This document shows positions 44,785 to 55,602 of a DNA stretch of 64,000 nucleotides, piece by piece. Position 1 is the first letter of the stretch. Each line of letters starts with the position of its first letter. The notes under the pieces were generated by a model. It did not search any database, was not told the origin of the DNA, and was given only the letters and a program-made list of their open reading frames with translations. The stretch covers positions 15,919,412 through 15,983,411 of the forward strand of contig CM029663.1 in NCBI GenBank assembly GCA_017311315.1. Reading direction: 5' to 3'. Source of the stretch: Dendrocalamus latiflorus. Its lineage: Eukaryota > Streptophyta > Magnoliopsida > Poales > Poaceae. The position numbers and the translations under genes were made by a program.

Positions 44785-45413
44785 CTATATGCCAAAAGAG
44801 CCTCGTGGCACCCACATGGAGTATTGCTGAGGGGGCCGCCTCGGACGTGGCTGGCCGTCGTGGTAGTGGCACACACATATGCAGCTCGGGTTCGCGCAGC
44901 AACATGTGGGATCATAAGAGCTTCCTATGTTCACAACCTCCTCGTTGCCCCTCTCGCGTTGCATCTGTTCGCGGAGGTCGTTGTTCTCCTCATTGAGAGT
45001 CTCGATTCGGTCCTCCAACTCCAATATTCGCTCCCATAATGTATCCACATAACGGACAATATATCGTTCATGAGGAGGGTCAATCCAGCGGGAGAAGTCG
45101 CATTTTGCCATCTGCGAGAAAGGACGGTAAACACGGAGGGTCCATAAGCAATAACAAAAAATGTACTATTAGTAATTTGTATCCCGGAGCGTGGGCATCG
45201 AAAGAAACGTCGTCCGCCATCGAACGTGCCATCCACGATCTGGACGACCGCGTACTTATTGTGTCTGCATTTCGGCCACGCTGGTTGAGCACGCCGGCTT
45301 GGTATCAATCGGTACTGTGGACCGAACATCTCCCTCCTTTCAAAGGGAAGGTCTTCCTTCGGTGACCCAAATCCGACTGGCCCCTCGGCTTCCGACATGG
45401 TATGTTTCACCAC
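44785..45413 (-). CDS. GRF zinc-finger-like protein gene in the MULE, minus strand
   Basis: Two parts. 45413-about 45180 encodes WPKCRHNKYAVV followed by GGRRFFRCPRSG. 45111-44785 begins after a cgcag acceptor with MAKCDFSRWIDPP, then a leucine-rich coiled coil (LWERILELEDRIETLNEEN) and a Cys-rich tail (CCCANPSCICVCHYH). CxxN...GRRFFRCP...CxFxRWIDPP is the GRF zinc-finger pattern, a nucleic-acid-binding domain. I could not find a canonical GT donor at the end of the first part (GGGATAC stands there), so this copy may be broken. A minus-strand TATA box lies at about 45482-45491. Its role in the element is unknown. Confidence 0.6.
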
Positions 45414-45481
45414 GAAAGAGAAGGTACTTCTTTGTTCGATTTACAGGGTTCTCTGCGTACAATGTCATGAGACCCTAACCG

Positions 45482-45491
45482 TGCTATTTAT
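45482..45491 (-). promoter_or_regulatory. TATA box for the minus-strand GRF-like gene
   Basis: The minus strand reads GGTATAAATAG about 70-80 bp upstream of the ATG at 45413. The 31-bp repeat array starts immediately upstream of it. Confidence 0.6.
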
Positions 45492-46025
45492 ACCAAAACG
45501 GGGCAGCTTACTGCAGTGACCAAAAACAAAAAAATAGGACAGTTCTGCGTAGAGACACGACAAAAGGGGCAGCTTTGCGCAGAGACGTGACAATACAGGC
45601 CAGCTTTTCATAGAGACGTGACAAAAGATGGCAGCTTTGCTCAGTGAGATGACAAAATATACCAGCTTTGCGCAGTGAAATGACAAAACGGGGTAGCTTT
45701 GCTCAGTGACATGACAAAAGAGGCCAGCTTTGCCTAGTGACATGACAAAAGAGTGCAGCTTTGCGCAGGGACATGACAAAACATGCTAGCTTTGCCCAGT
45801 GAAATGACAAAATGGGGCAGCTTTGCTCAGTTAGATGACAAAAGACTACAGCTTTACGCAGTGACCTGACATAACGGGGCAGCTTTGCTTAGTGAGATGA
45901 CAAAAGGCAGCAGCTTTACGCAGTGACATGACAAAAGAAGCCAGCTTTGTGCAGAGACATGACAAAAGAGAGGATCTTTTCCAAGTGACATGACAAAAGA
46001 GGGCAGCTTTGCGCAGCGACCAAAA
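45490..46025. repeat. 31-bp tandem repeat array 2 (about 17 units) between divergent promoters
   Basis: Units of the form cagtgacatgacaaaagagg plus ccagctttgcg, diverged but in register over more than 500 bp. It fills the space between the minus-strand TATA box (45482-45491) and the plus-strand TATA box (46051-46058). The regular spacing and gene-flanking position suggest a regulatory or transposase-binding array. It is not CRISPR: repeats are contiguous, without spacers. Confidence 0.88.
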
Positions 46026-46050
46026 ATAAATCACATGCCTACCCTTTGGC

Positions 46051-46058
46051 TTATAAAA
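46051..46058 (+). promoter_or_regulatory. TATA box for the plus-strand GRF-like gene
   Basis: ttataaaatg, followed 30-40 bp later by an A/C-rich likely start region (aacactacacaatctaacac) and by ATG at 46132. Confidence 0.6.
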
Positions 46059-46131
46059 TGAGTTGTAATGCATCTGCAAAAGAACACTACACAATCTAAC
46101 ACTACATCATACCTTCCTTCTCTACGTCGAG

Positions 46132-46960
46132 ATGAACAACAAGCATCTAAAGGAATGGCAGAAATTCGCGGACAACATAAATGAGAAAATTAGGAAGAAT
46201 AGGGAGGAGGCCCACAAGAAGGCACAATGGGAGGAGACCTGCAAGATAGCAAGGTCTGCGGCGGCTCGCGAGGAACAAGCAAGGGCTGCTGCGGCTACAA
46301 GGTCAGCTCCCCGCAATGAGCGGCCGTGTTGCACCAACCCCATCCCGGACGTCCCCACCGAGCGTTCGCCACGACTCTCACCTGAGGGGGAGACACCCCC
46401 CTTTGTTGGTGCGGGGACACGTGCAAGCTCTTCAAGTCCAAGGAATGCATCAGCCTAGGTATGAGTTACTGGGGTTGCGCAAACTACTCCAGTGACTACC
46501 CCAACCGCCGTTTTAACACCGCAACCTATCGGCAGCCGGTAACGACCACATGCACCATTTTCCCCTACCTTTTCTCCTTCACAGCACGCACTAACAATCT
46601 CCGGAGCCCCTATATTTACAGTCTTCCCTATATTTATAGTCTCCGGAGCCCCTATGTGGCTACCACAAATGGATCGATCTTGAGATCCACCCTGCGGACC
46701 AATGGACCCTCGACTTCGAGGAGTGGAATGTCACACGCGAGAAGGAGTTGCTGGAGGAGGAGCGCCGCAAGAACGAGCACACCCTGCGTATACAACGCGA
46801 GACGCAAGCTCATCTCGAAGCGTGCACGCGTAGGGAGCGGGAGGCTCGTGAGTGGGAGCGCGAGAGAAAAAGGGAAATGGCGGCTAAGGCAAAAGAGGCC
46901 ACGGAGGAGTTCGACGCCGAGCGGGCAAGGAAGGGAAAGTGGCCCCGGTCCACACAGTAG
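46132..46960 (+). CDS. GRF-like / charged coiled-coil gene in the MULE, plus strand
   Basis: 46132-46458 encodes a Lys/Glu/Ala-rich helical protein (KEWQKFADNINEKIRKNREE). A second frame, 46461-46538, gives GCANYSSDYPNRRFNTATYR; it splices in frame through GTAACG...TTATAG to 46640-46960, giving LCGYHKWIDLEI and a Glu/Arg-rich helix ending at TAG 46958-46960. C-x-N...YPNRRFN...CGYHKWID resembles the GRF zinc finger, with the middle cysteine apparently replaced. The first part and the GRF part are in different frames, so either another intron or a frameshift separates them. Function unknown; comparable to the minus-strand gene at 44785-45413. Confidence 0.5.
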
Positions 46961-46974
46961 ATGGTACACGCAGT

Positions 46975-47977
46975 TGGGTAGGTTAGTCGCATATCATGCT
47001 ATATGTTATGCATGTAATAAAAATCTATGCGGCATGTGACTCCCAGTTGTATTATGGAGTTTATTATCTCGTCTTTTCGCATTCCATGATTCACGTTGCA
47101 ACTCATTTAACAATATTAACATACCGGTTCTCATCGTACACGAATTCTCAGTAACATCAAAATATCACTTACCACTGTATATATCGATCGTTCTACGCTC
47201 AATCGTTTATAAAAAATTTACCAAAATTTTTTATGCATCTACAACTTACATTGAACATAAACTTTTATTACAACTTCATCAGATTTTTTTCCCAGCTTAC
47301 AACTACAAAATTGACAAAACATACACAAATCACGGGGATTGCAAACCCTAAAAACATACCAAACCCTAAAAGTCACTTACCACTGTATATATCGATCGTT
47401 CTACGCTCAATCGTTCCTTAAAAAAAATTACCAAAATTTTTTATGCATCTACAACTTATAATCAACATAAACTTTTTTTACAATTTTATTATATTTTTTC
47501 TAATTTACAACTACAAATTTAACAAAACTTATAAACATTACGGTTCCTGCACTCATTCCCACGTATTCAATATCACTTTCCTTCCTTTCGTCCAATTGTT
47601 CATATCACAGTTGTGCTCAAAAAAAATTTCATTAAAATGCTTCCATTAAAACAACATAACATGATCGAAAACTGTTATTGCCAGTTCAACATATTTTTCA
47701 CGGTCAGCAATGTATGAAAATCACAAATACACTAATCATTACTTCACACAAATTTCGTTCGTACTCTACCAACCAAAATTCTTAATTTTCATAATTGCAA
47801 AAAAAATACACAAGCCGTAAACTGGACTCCACATCAAATTCATATTTTTTCAAACATCATTTCATACATAGACATAAATTATTTCTATTATAAATATAAC
47901 TTTACAAGTACATAAATACATATACACCTAAATACTCACAGCAAACCCTAAACACTGGAACCCTACCTACAGTAGAA
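46975..47977. other. 3' subterminal region of the MULE
   Basis: AT-rich and non-coding. It contains the 208-bp tandem duplication at 47165-47580. The remainder shows no feature. Confidence 0.55.
47165..47580. repeat. 208-bp tandem duplication
   Basis: Two copies (47165-47372, 47373-47580), each starting tcacttaccactgtatatat and running through tttttatgcatctacaactt. They diverge toward the end of the unit. Confidence 0.85.
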
Positions 47978-48130
47978 TCATGCGCTCGGATAACAATCGT
48001 GCGGTCAGGTTGAGTCGTGCGGTCAGGAGGGGGGTCGTGCGCTCGGCGCCGAGAACAGGGCGGTCGTGCGGTGTGGTACCGCACGACCTGTGCTACAGTG
48101 CGGTCGTGCGATACCACACCGCACGACTGG
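47978..48130. repeat. Right gtgcggtc-rich terminal region of the MULE
   Basis: Repeated GTGCGGTC and a local palindrome (gtgcggtgtggtaccgcacgac ... gtcgtgcgataccacaccgcac). Inverted relative to 39983-40130. Confidence 0.7.
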
Positions 48131-48199
48131 ATAGGTGGCGGCGCCAGGCGAACGCGCGCTCGGGCGAGGGTCCAGATTCAGAATTTTTTTGGTTTAGAG

Positions 48200-48642
48200 A
48201 CCACAAATAGAATTTCGGGTGTTTAGAGGTCCAGATATGTCCAAAATTCGGCTTTGCTGCTCGACCGAGCTTGCTGCCTTGCCTGGACCGGAGTACAAGA
48301 TCCTGTAAGAATTGAGATGCCCTTTTTGACCGAGCTTCTCTCTCCTGGCTGCATGCCTTATTTCTGTCGCTAGCTGTGCTCTGCCGTCGATCTGCTGCGA
48401 AGGCTTGCTTCTGCTTCCGTCGTGCGCAAGGCTTGCTTTGTCAATGCATCAGGAAGTTGCGCCGGATCAAGAAAAACCGAACGGCTGCTGAAATGCTGCT
48501 GTGGATGCCCTTGGGTTTTATCACTGGACCGCAAACTGCGAGTCGGAGACGGGGGATCAGTTTGCCTCGATTTCGATGAGAAACCAGATGTCACACTTCC
48601 GGGAGCAGTATATCGAGATCCGATCCAACCCTCTCATACTAA
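48200..48642. other. Unidentified sequence right of the MULE
   Basis: Moderately GC-rich, with overlapping short ORFs in all plus frames and no recognisable domain. It may be gene-derived, but no family could be named. Confidence 0.4.
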
Positions 48643-48864
48643 GGTCCCGTTTGGCACAGCTCCACCACCGGCTCCTGGAGCTGTTTGGAGCCGTTTTGTG
48701 CCAAACGGGGTACAACAAAATAGCTCCACCCAAGGAGTCCCTTAAAACCTGCTGAGATAAAAGTAGCTCCTTGGGTGGAACTGAAAAAAGTAGCTTCACC
48801 CAGCTCCACTTGTGAAGTCAAAAAAACAACTCACTTGTGAAGTGGAGCTGTGCCAAACGGGACC
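48643..48864. mobile_element. Tourist-like (PIF/Harbinger) MITE, 222 bp
   Basis: Terminal inverted repeats GGTCCCGTTTGGCACAGCTC and its complement GAGCTGTGCCAAACGGGACC at the two ends, flanked by the 3-bp duplication TAA (48640-48642 and 48865-48867). The interior is largely self-complementary. Length, ends and the TAA/TTA target fit non-autonomous Harbinger elements. Confidence 0.9.
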
Positions 48865-49089
48865 TAATTATTGGATTGTAAAGATCTTATCTTCAAACAC
48901 TCTTTCTACTAGCTAAAAAGAAGACAACTAAACATATATAGGAGACATTAAGAGCTCGCATCTTTACTTTTTTTTCACACGATCATCGCTAAGACACGCA
49001 TCTTTAGCTATCTCTTATTCACCTAGTAGGAATAGTATTTTCTCATAGATGCCCTTATAGATAACTACTAATACTATCTAATCCTTGCG

Positions 49090-50128
49090 CTTATCAACAT
49101 TGCCATTCTCGACCGTTTCTCACGCCCTTTGAGCCTTCGTATACACCCTCATCTTGATTGTACAGGTTACATAATTGCTTATCATAAGCATCGGATAATG
49201 CAGCGAGATAACGGAACTCTCCTTTCGTATTATATCTAATGATGTCTTATCACCGATGATATTACCTTTTGAAAAACGTAGTATGATATTGATCACAAAT
49301 CAAAAACACAGACTAAGTAGAAATAATATATATTGCAAAGCTTTTGTCACAGATTGAAGGATGAAACTTTATTTTTGGTTTTAAGACAAACAGTTGTTGT
49401 GTTATAGGTGGTGATCGGTTCGGCTGAAAGCCTCATGGCTTATGGCTGAAAACACTGTAGCTGGCTGAAAAAAGCACTGTAGCTGACAGAGGCTTATTTA
49501 CCATAATTAAATTTAAATAAATTTAAAAATAGAAAAAACATATTAGCCCATCACGTATAATGTAAACAAATACAAGAAAAAAAGAACCGGTAAAAAAACT
49601 CAAAAAAAAGCCAAAAGTTCAGAAAAAGACGAAATTTATGAATAGTGCAAAAATAAGCTGAAGCCAGAAGCTGAAGTCATATTGATCAGGGCCATAGGCT
49701 TTTTTGTTTGGACTATCAAACAAAAATAAAATGTTGCTTTTTGTCGTCGCATACTAGACTTTTCGATTTCTGCCTTGGACGGAAGGCTTGGATCGAAAAC
49801 TAGTTGGCCTCGGGTTTCTCTCCTCTGTTTCGCCAACGGACTCGCTGCTTGGCGCAAATCTCGAAAGGCCTGGCACTGCTGTGAAGGACCAGAAGACAAA
49901 AGAGAAGTTTGGATATTTGTAGCACTATTTGCTCTAAAAATATCAAATATAGCTTGGTCAGCAATGTGAACGGGGGGAGTTACGACTACTGCTACTGGCC
50001 GATCGCCGGTATTGGCGCCGTGAACCTTTATCTACTTCCTCTGGTGCGGCTGGGCGTACAGCGAGGAGGGGAAGAACGTCGAGTGGGGGGAGGAAGGTGA
50101 GAGAAAGCAGCCGATGGTGTGGTTTTGA
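49090..50128 (+). pseudogene. NPF transporter pseudogene B (intron plus C-terminal exon)
   Basis: 49945-50128 encodes the NPF C-terminus: VNGGSYDYCYWPIAGIGAVN, then after a one-base frameshift WCGWAYSEEGKNVEW, ending at TGA 50126-50128. It parallels GHYDYYY...WCGWAYGEEGQN of the intact gene. 49090-49400 and 49690-49780 are a diverged match to 39355-39905, downstream of NPF fragment A, and are probably the old intron, split by the MITE-like repeat at 49405-49695. The central transmembrane exons are missing. The copia element at 50169 begins 40 bp after the stop. Confidence 0.75.
49405..49695. repeat. MITE-like repeat, copy 2
   Basis: Shares its AT-rich core with 3900-4215. Outer parts are ggttcggctgaaagcc... 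and ...agctgaagccagaagctgaag, loosely inverted. Inserted in the intron relic of NPF pseudogene B. Confidence 0.6.
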
Positions 50129-50168
50129 ATCGAAGCGTGACTTTTTGTTACATCTCCGAAGCTTAGGT

Positions 50169-51109
50169 TGTTGGAAATATAAGCACATGTAGGTTCAATT
50201 TATTCCATAAATAAATCATGACATCATGCACGCAAAATAACAGAACCATCACAGGCATAACAGATCTAGACATGTAAACCAGGAAACTGTACATGAATAG
50301 ATCTAATACGGAGAACATGACTGTTACGTACCGATGATTCTGTTCTGATCGGTTTGCCGATGTTGACGCTGCAGGCACGGTGTGGATGACACGAAGTCGG
50401 GGACGATTCGCAGAAGCCGAACGACAAGGAAGACGAGCCAGAGCTACAGCAAGCAGTTGCGCAGAACGCTTCCCAAAAACCTTATTCGCCCTCTCCCGGT
50501 GCAGGACTTCGAAGGCGACGGTTCCGGAGACCTGCTCTCCCGAACGACAGTGCACGCCGGCGGACGGGACGGAGTAGACTACGTGGGACGGCGCAGCACG
50601 ATGGAGGAGGCAAAACCCTAGATTGATTCGCATCTGCTGTATGGAGTCGGCGACTCAGTATTTATGGAGGAAACAGGACGTGTGATCAAGACGCCTGCAC
50701 GTTCTCCATAACTCGTAACCGAAACGGATTAGTCGCGCGTAACCGATCCAGATTCACCGCTACTCAAAACAGCAAAAATAAAACTGCAAAAGGAAGCCGC
50801 GTCTGCGCAAGCATCTGGAGCCGATTTTGGCGGACCATTCACGCAGGTGCCGTGCACCCGCGCCCCCCGCCCCGCCCCGCTCGGCCCGGCCCGGCGAGGC
50901 GAGGCGAGCGAGCGCGTGTGATCCTCTAGTTCTCTCCCACACATGCCTCAAGTGGCTAGAAGTGCACCATCCCTTTTAAGGTGGTCTTCCTCTCCTAGAA
51001 CTAGCAATATGGTACTAAAGTTCACATGCATGCCTCCTTTGCATGAGTGGGCCTTTGAGATTTAAAAGGAATTATTCTTTTGTATGGGCTTGGCCCACAT
51101 AATTCAACA
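50169..51109 (-). mobile_element. 3' LTR of the right-hand copia element
   Basis: 941 bp, TGTTGGAAATATAAGC...CATAATTCAACA on the plus strand, preceded by TAGGT (50164-50168). A minus-strand TATA box (complement of gtatttatgg, about 50658-50667) is present. The adjacent atcccccacca (51110-51120) is the polypurine tract on the minus strand. A few percent diverged from 55603-56532. Confidence 0.93.
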
Positions 51110-51662
51110 ATCCCCCACCAGATTTCAAAGTCCCACAGAGATTTGCCTGAATTCCAATGTACTGTTTATATATCAGTGTTTCGATGGAGACCAATTAAGG
51201 TTGAACATCCACCTAGAACTCTAAGCTACACTTACTCACAACTTGAACAATGGACTATGCCTTGAATTGCAAGTTTGGTGCAAGTAAGCTTCGCTTAAAG
51301 ACTTAACTGATACTAGGCCGCCAGTAGGCTACCCCTCGGTTGGAGCGTATAAGTCATACTCCTTGGTCTCTTCATGAGCTTAGTAGGAGATTTTCCCAAG
51401 ATCTCCATAGACTGCGACTAACAGTCGGGCTCATATAGGTGTGTTCTTTCAAGAACGTTCTGCAGGATAACGTCTTTGCTTCTGAAAGCCAATGGAACAC
51501 ATTAAGGCCTTAACCAACCTGCCTTGCAGTTTCTGAGAGTATTGCATCTCCACATAGAGAGGGTTGAAATTACTCTCTTCCAGTTAACTAATGGCTTGTT
51601 TTTCCCAGATCCTAATTCACGGGATCTCCGATCACATAGGTTGGGTTACTACCATAGATAAC
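51110..51662 (-). other. 3' non-coding region of the right-hand copia element
   Basis: Starts with the polypurine tract (minus strand TGGTGGGGGAT) and contains no ORF of note before the end of pol at 51663. Confidence 0.6.
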
Positions 51663-54645
51663 TCACATGGGTCTCATACCCATCTCCTTCGATGCACTAT
51701 CTATCACATTCCGTGATAGTCCCTTTGTAAAGGGATCTGCCAGGTTTTTATCTGTTTGGATGTAATCCAAGGTTATAACTCCGGAGTTTCTCAATTTCCT
51801 GACAGACTTCAATCGTCTCTTAACATGCCTAGACGATTTCATGTTATCCTTAGAACTGTTCACCTTAGCGATAACAGTTTGATTATCACAGTTCATAAGG
51901 ATAGCTGGCACTGGCTTTTCCACTGTAGGTAGATCCATCAATAGATCTCGTAGCCATTCTACTTCAACAGTAGCAGTGTCTAGTGCCACAAGCTCTGCTT
52001 CCATGGTTGACCTCGTCAAAATGGTCTGTTTGCAAGACCTCCATGAAACAGCACCACCACCAATAGTGAAAACATATCCACTAGTGGCTTTGATCTCATC
52101 AGCATCAGAGATCCAATTTGAATCACTATAACCCTCCAGCACCGACGGGTACCCAGTATAGTGAAGTCCAAAGTTCGAGGTACCTTTCAGATAGCGCAAC
52201 ACTCGCTCAAGCGCCTTCCAGTGATCATCTCCTGGGTTAGATGTAAACCGGCTCAACTTGCTCACAGCAAAAGAGATGTCTGGCCTTGTTGCACTAGCTA
52301 GGTACATAAGTGATCCAATTATCTGAGAATATTCCAGCCGATTCCTAGCAATTTTCTTATTCTTACGAAGTAACACGCTAGGATCATAAGGTGTTGGAGA
52401 AGGCTTGCTGTCAGAAAAGCCAAAACGGCTCAAGACCTTTTCCACATAATGAGATTGCAAAAGTGTAATCCCATCCTCACCTCTAACCAATTTAATGTTT
52501 AGAATAACATCAGCCACTCCCAGATCTTTCATATCAAAATTTTGAGACAAGAATGATTTGACCTCATTTATCACATTGATGTTTGTCCCAAAAATCAGGA
52601 TGTCATCCACATACAAGCATAGAATAACTCCCTCACCCCCCACCATAGCGATAGTATACACATTTATCTGCCTCATTGACAGCAAAGCCTGCAGATGTCA
52701 GTGTTCTATCAAACTTCTCATGCCACTGCTTAGGGGCTTGTTTCAGACCATACAAAGATTTCAACAGTTTTAACACCTTGCCTTTTTGACCTTCTACTAC
52801 AAATCCATCAGGCTGTTCCATGTAAATTTCCTCATCCAGCTCTCCGTTAAGAAAAGCTGTCTTAACGTCCATTTGATGAACGAGAAGACCATGTGAGGCA
52901 GCCAAAGCAAGTAGTACTCGAATTGTGGTCAGTCTAGCAACAGGTGAGTAAGTGTCAAAGAAATCTTCGCCTTCTTTCTGAGTATAGCCCTTCGCAACAA
53001 GCCGAGCCTTGTACTTTTCAATAGTACCATCAGGCCTAAGCTTCTTTTTGAACACCCACTTGCACCTTACAGGTTTGCACCCATAAGGTCTATCTGTCAG
53101 CTCCCAGGTTCCATTAGCGATAATGGAATCCATTTCACTACGGACAGCCTCCTTCCAGTAGTCTGCATCAGGAGATGCATACGCTTCTGAAATAGACTTG
53201 GGAGTGTCGTCCACAAGGTACACAGTGAAATCATCACCAAAGGATTTGGATATCCTTTGTCTCTTGCTCCGTCTAGAAGCTCCACTATCATCCTTCTCAT
53301 TGACAAGTTTATGTGTATGTTCAAAAGGTTCAGGTGGTGTGATTGAACTGGGAATTATTTCAGAAGGTTGACTAGTAGTGTTATGTGTATCCTTCATTGG
53401 AAAAATATTCTCAAAGAATGTTGCATCTCGAGACTCCATAATTGTACCAACATGCATGTCAGGTACCTCAGTTTTAACTATCAAAAATCTATAGGCAATG
53501 CTATGATTAGCATATCCCAGAAAGACACAGTCCACAGTTTTAGGTCCAAGCTTGCGTTTCTTAGTTATTGGCACATTAACTTTCGCCAAGCACCCCCATG
53601 TACGCAAGTAAGAAAGTGATGGTTTTCTCCCAATCCATACCTCGTATGGTGTTTTGTCCTTATTTCTGTTAGGAACTCTATTTAATACATGATTAGACAT
53701 TAGCAAAGCCTCCCCCCACCATGCCTTAGGTAAGCCCGCAGTGTCTAACATGGCATTCACCAAGTCAATCAACGTGCGATTTTTCCTTTCGGCAATCCCA
53801 TTTGACTCGGGAGAATAAGGAGGCGTCCTCTTATGTATAATGTCATGTTCCTCACAAAATAAGTCAAATTCGTTTGAGAAATACTCTCCACCACGATCTG
53901 ACCTAAGTCTTTTTATCTTTCTATTTAACTGGTTTTCAACTTCTGCCTTATAGATTTTAAAATAGTCTAAAGCCTCATCTTTCGTTTTCAATAAATACAC
54001 ATAACAGAACCTAGTTGCATCATCAATCAATGTCATGAAATATCGTTTTCCACCCTTCGTCAACACGCCATTCATCTCAGAAAGATCTGAATGCAGGAGT
54101 TCTAGTGGTGCCAAGTTTCTCTCCTCGGCAGCCTTGTGAGGCTTACGAGGTTGCTTTGATTGCACACAGCTATGGCATTTAGAACCTTTGGTGATGGAAA
54201 CGTTTGGAATTAAATTCATACTGGAAAGCCGAGACATCAAACCAAAATTAATATGACATAGACGTGAGTGCCAAACATTAGCCTCATCATCCACACTGCC
54301 ACAAATATGGTTCACAGTCTTATTGCAGAAATCTGAAAGGGAAAAACGGAACAAGCCTCCGCACTCATAGCCTTTACCAATAAAATATCCATGTTTAGAC
54401 ACGACTACTTTATTAGACTCAAATACCAACTTAAGTCCGTCTCTACATAAACGGGAGCCACTAACGAGATTCTTGTCTATAGAAGGGACATGCTGCACGT
54501 TCTTCAGCTGCACGATCTTTCCCGAAGTAAACTTCAGATCTACCGTGCCAACACCATGAACAGTAGCATGTGACACATTCCCCATTAGGACGGAGGAATC
54601 CCGGGCGACCTGATAAGAAGAAAACAACGAAATATCAGCACACAC
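51663..54645 (-). pseudogene. Copia pol, broken by a frameshift and lost protease motif
   Basis: 54645-52633 carries the protease C-terminal part, GAG-pre-integrase (VWHSRLCHINF), integrase (LIDDATRFCYVYL, RSDRGGEYFS, ESNGIAERKNRTL) and the start of the reverse transcriptase (KARLVAKGYTQKEGEDF). A frameshift at about 52640-52680 moves to 52685-51663 with LYVDDILIFG, RNase H and the TRSTMEAELVALD segment. The protease active-site triad just upstream (about 54655-54664) reads Y-T-stop. Inactive for replication. Confidence 0.92.
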
Positions 54646-54657
54646 ATGTACATTGGC

Positions 54658-55566
54658 TCATGTATAAATCCACCAATTGGTAGATTGACTAACTGAAAGA
54701 ACAGTATGTAAATTACCATACCCAGTCCCATCTCCAGTCTTGCCAATGGTCACGTTGACAGACTTAGAAGTCTGTCCTACAGGTGCCTTCTTTCCTTTGC
54801 GTTGTGGGCACTTCTTGGCCATGTGACCAGGCTCACCGCACACAAAGCAAGTTCTATCATCCTGATTGTTGTTGTTCTTCTTCTTCTTGAAGTTGGTTGT
54901 CTGTTGGGCTTTGACAAATTTTCCTTTGTTCTTGCTTGAGGGTTTCTGTACCACATTGACACTAGACTGCCCTCCATCACCCTTAGACACAGCGTCCTTT
55001 TCCCGAGCTTTCTCCTCAATTTCAAGAGACCCAATCAGATTCTCAACAGAGTACTCTTGTCTCTTGTGTTTGAGTGCTGTTCCGAAATTCCTCCATGAAG
55101 AAGGTAATTTCGCAATAATACATCCAGCCACAAACTTGTCGGGTAAGGCACACTTCAGGAGTTCGAGTTCCTTGGCAATGGCCTGTATCTCATGAGCCTG
55201 ATCTAATACAGAACGGTTATCAACCATTTTGTAGTCATGAAATTGCTCCATGACATACATGTCATTGCTGGCATCAGTAGCACCGTATTTGGAATTCAGT
55301 GCATCCCACAACTATTTCGCGTCTGTCATGTGCATATACACCTCGCACAGACGATCAGCAAGAACACTAAGAATGCATCCAACAAAGAGAGTAGTGGCAG
55401 TCTCGAATTCTTTCTGCTTTTCAGCATTAAGAACACCTTCAGGCTTGCCATTACTAACCCAGAATACATTCATAGCAGTAAGCCACAGAGTGACCTTGAT
55501 CTGCCATCTTTTAAAGTGCACACCGGAGAACTTATCCGGCCTCAGTGCATCGGCAAATCCAGCCAT
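54658..55566 (-). pseudogene. Copia gag with one nonsense codon
   Basis: ATG at 55566 (MAGFADALRPDKFSGVHFKR), UBN2-type capsid region, then TAG at 55312-55314, after which the same frame continues to 54658. A single CCHC knuckle, CFVCGEPGHMAKKC, lies near 54795-54845. The downstream stop at 54658-54660 falls inside the protease active site. The in-frame stop within the capsid domain makes it non-functional. Confidence 0.9.
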
Positions 55567-55602
55567 AGTAAAACCACAGTGCCTACAATAAGGTTTTTGG
55601 AT

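Larger units (their letters stand above)
39950..48200. mobile_element. Decayed autonomous Mutator-like element (MULE), ends approximate
   Basis: Inverted terminal-type sequence: GGTACCGCACGACCGCACTG at 39983-40002 matches, on the opposite strand, GGTATCGCACGACCGCACTG at about 48094-48113. Both sides carry further gaccgcac repeats (39983-40130; 47978-48130). Inside are a MURA-type transposase relic, two GRF-like genes, two 31-bp repeat arrays and a 208-bp tandem repeat. A solo LTR is nested at 42581-42872. Exact ends and the 9-bp target duplication were not found. Confidence 0.7.

Noticed and set aside
45490..46025. Regular 31-bp repeats, superficially like a CRISPR array
   Set aside because: Units are contiguous, diverged and without spacers, and lie in a plant DNA transposon. 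It is a tandem minisatellite.
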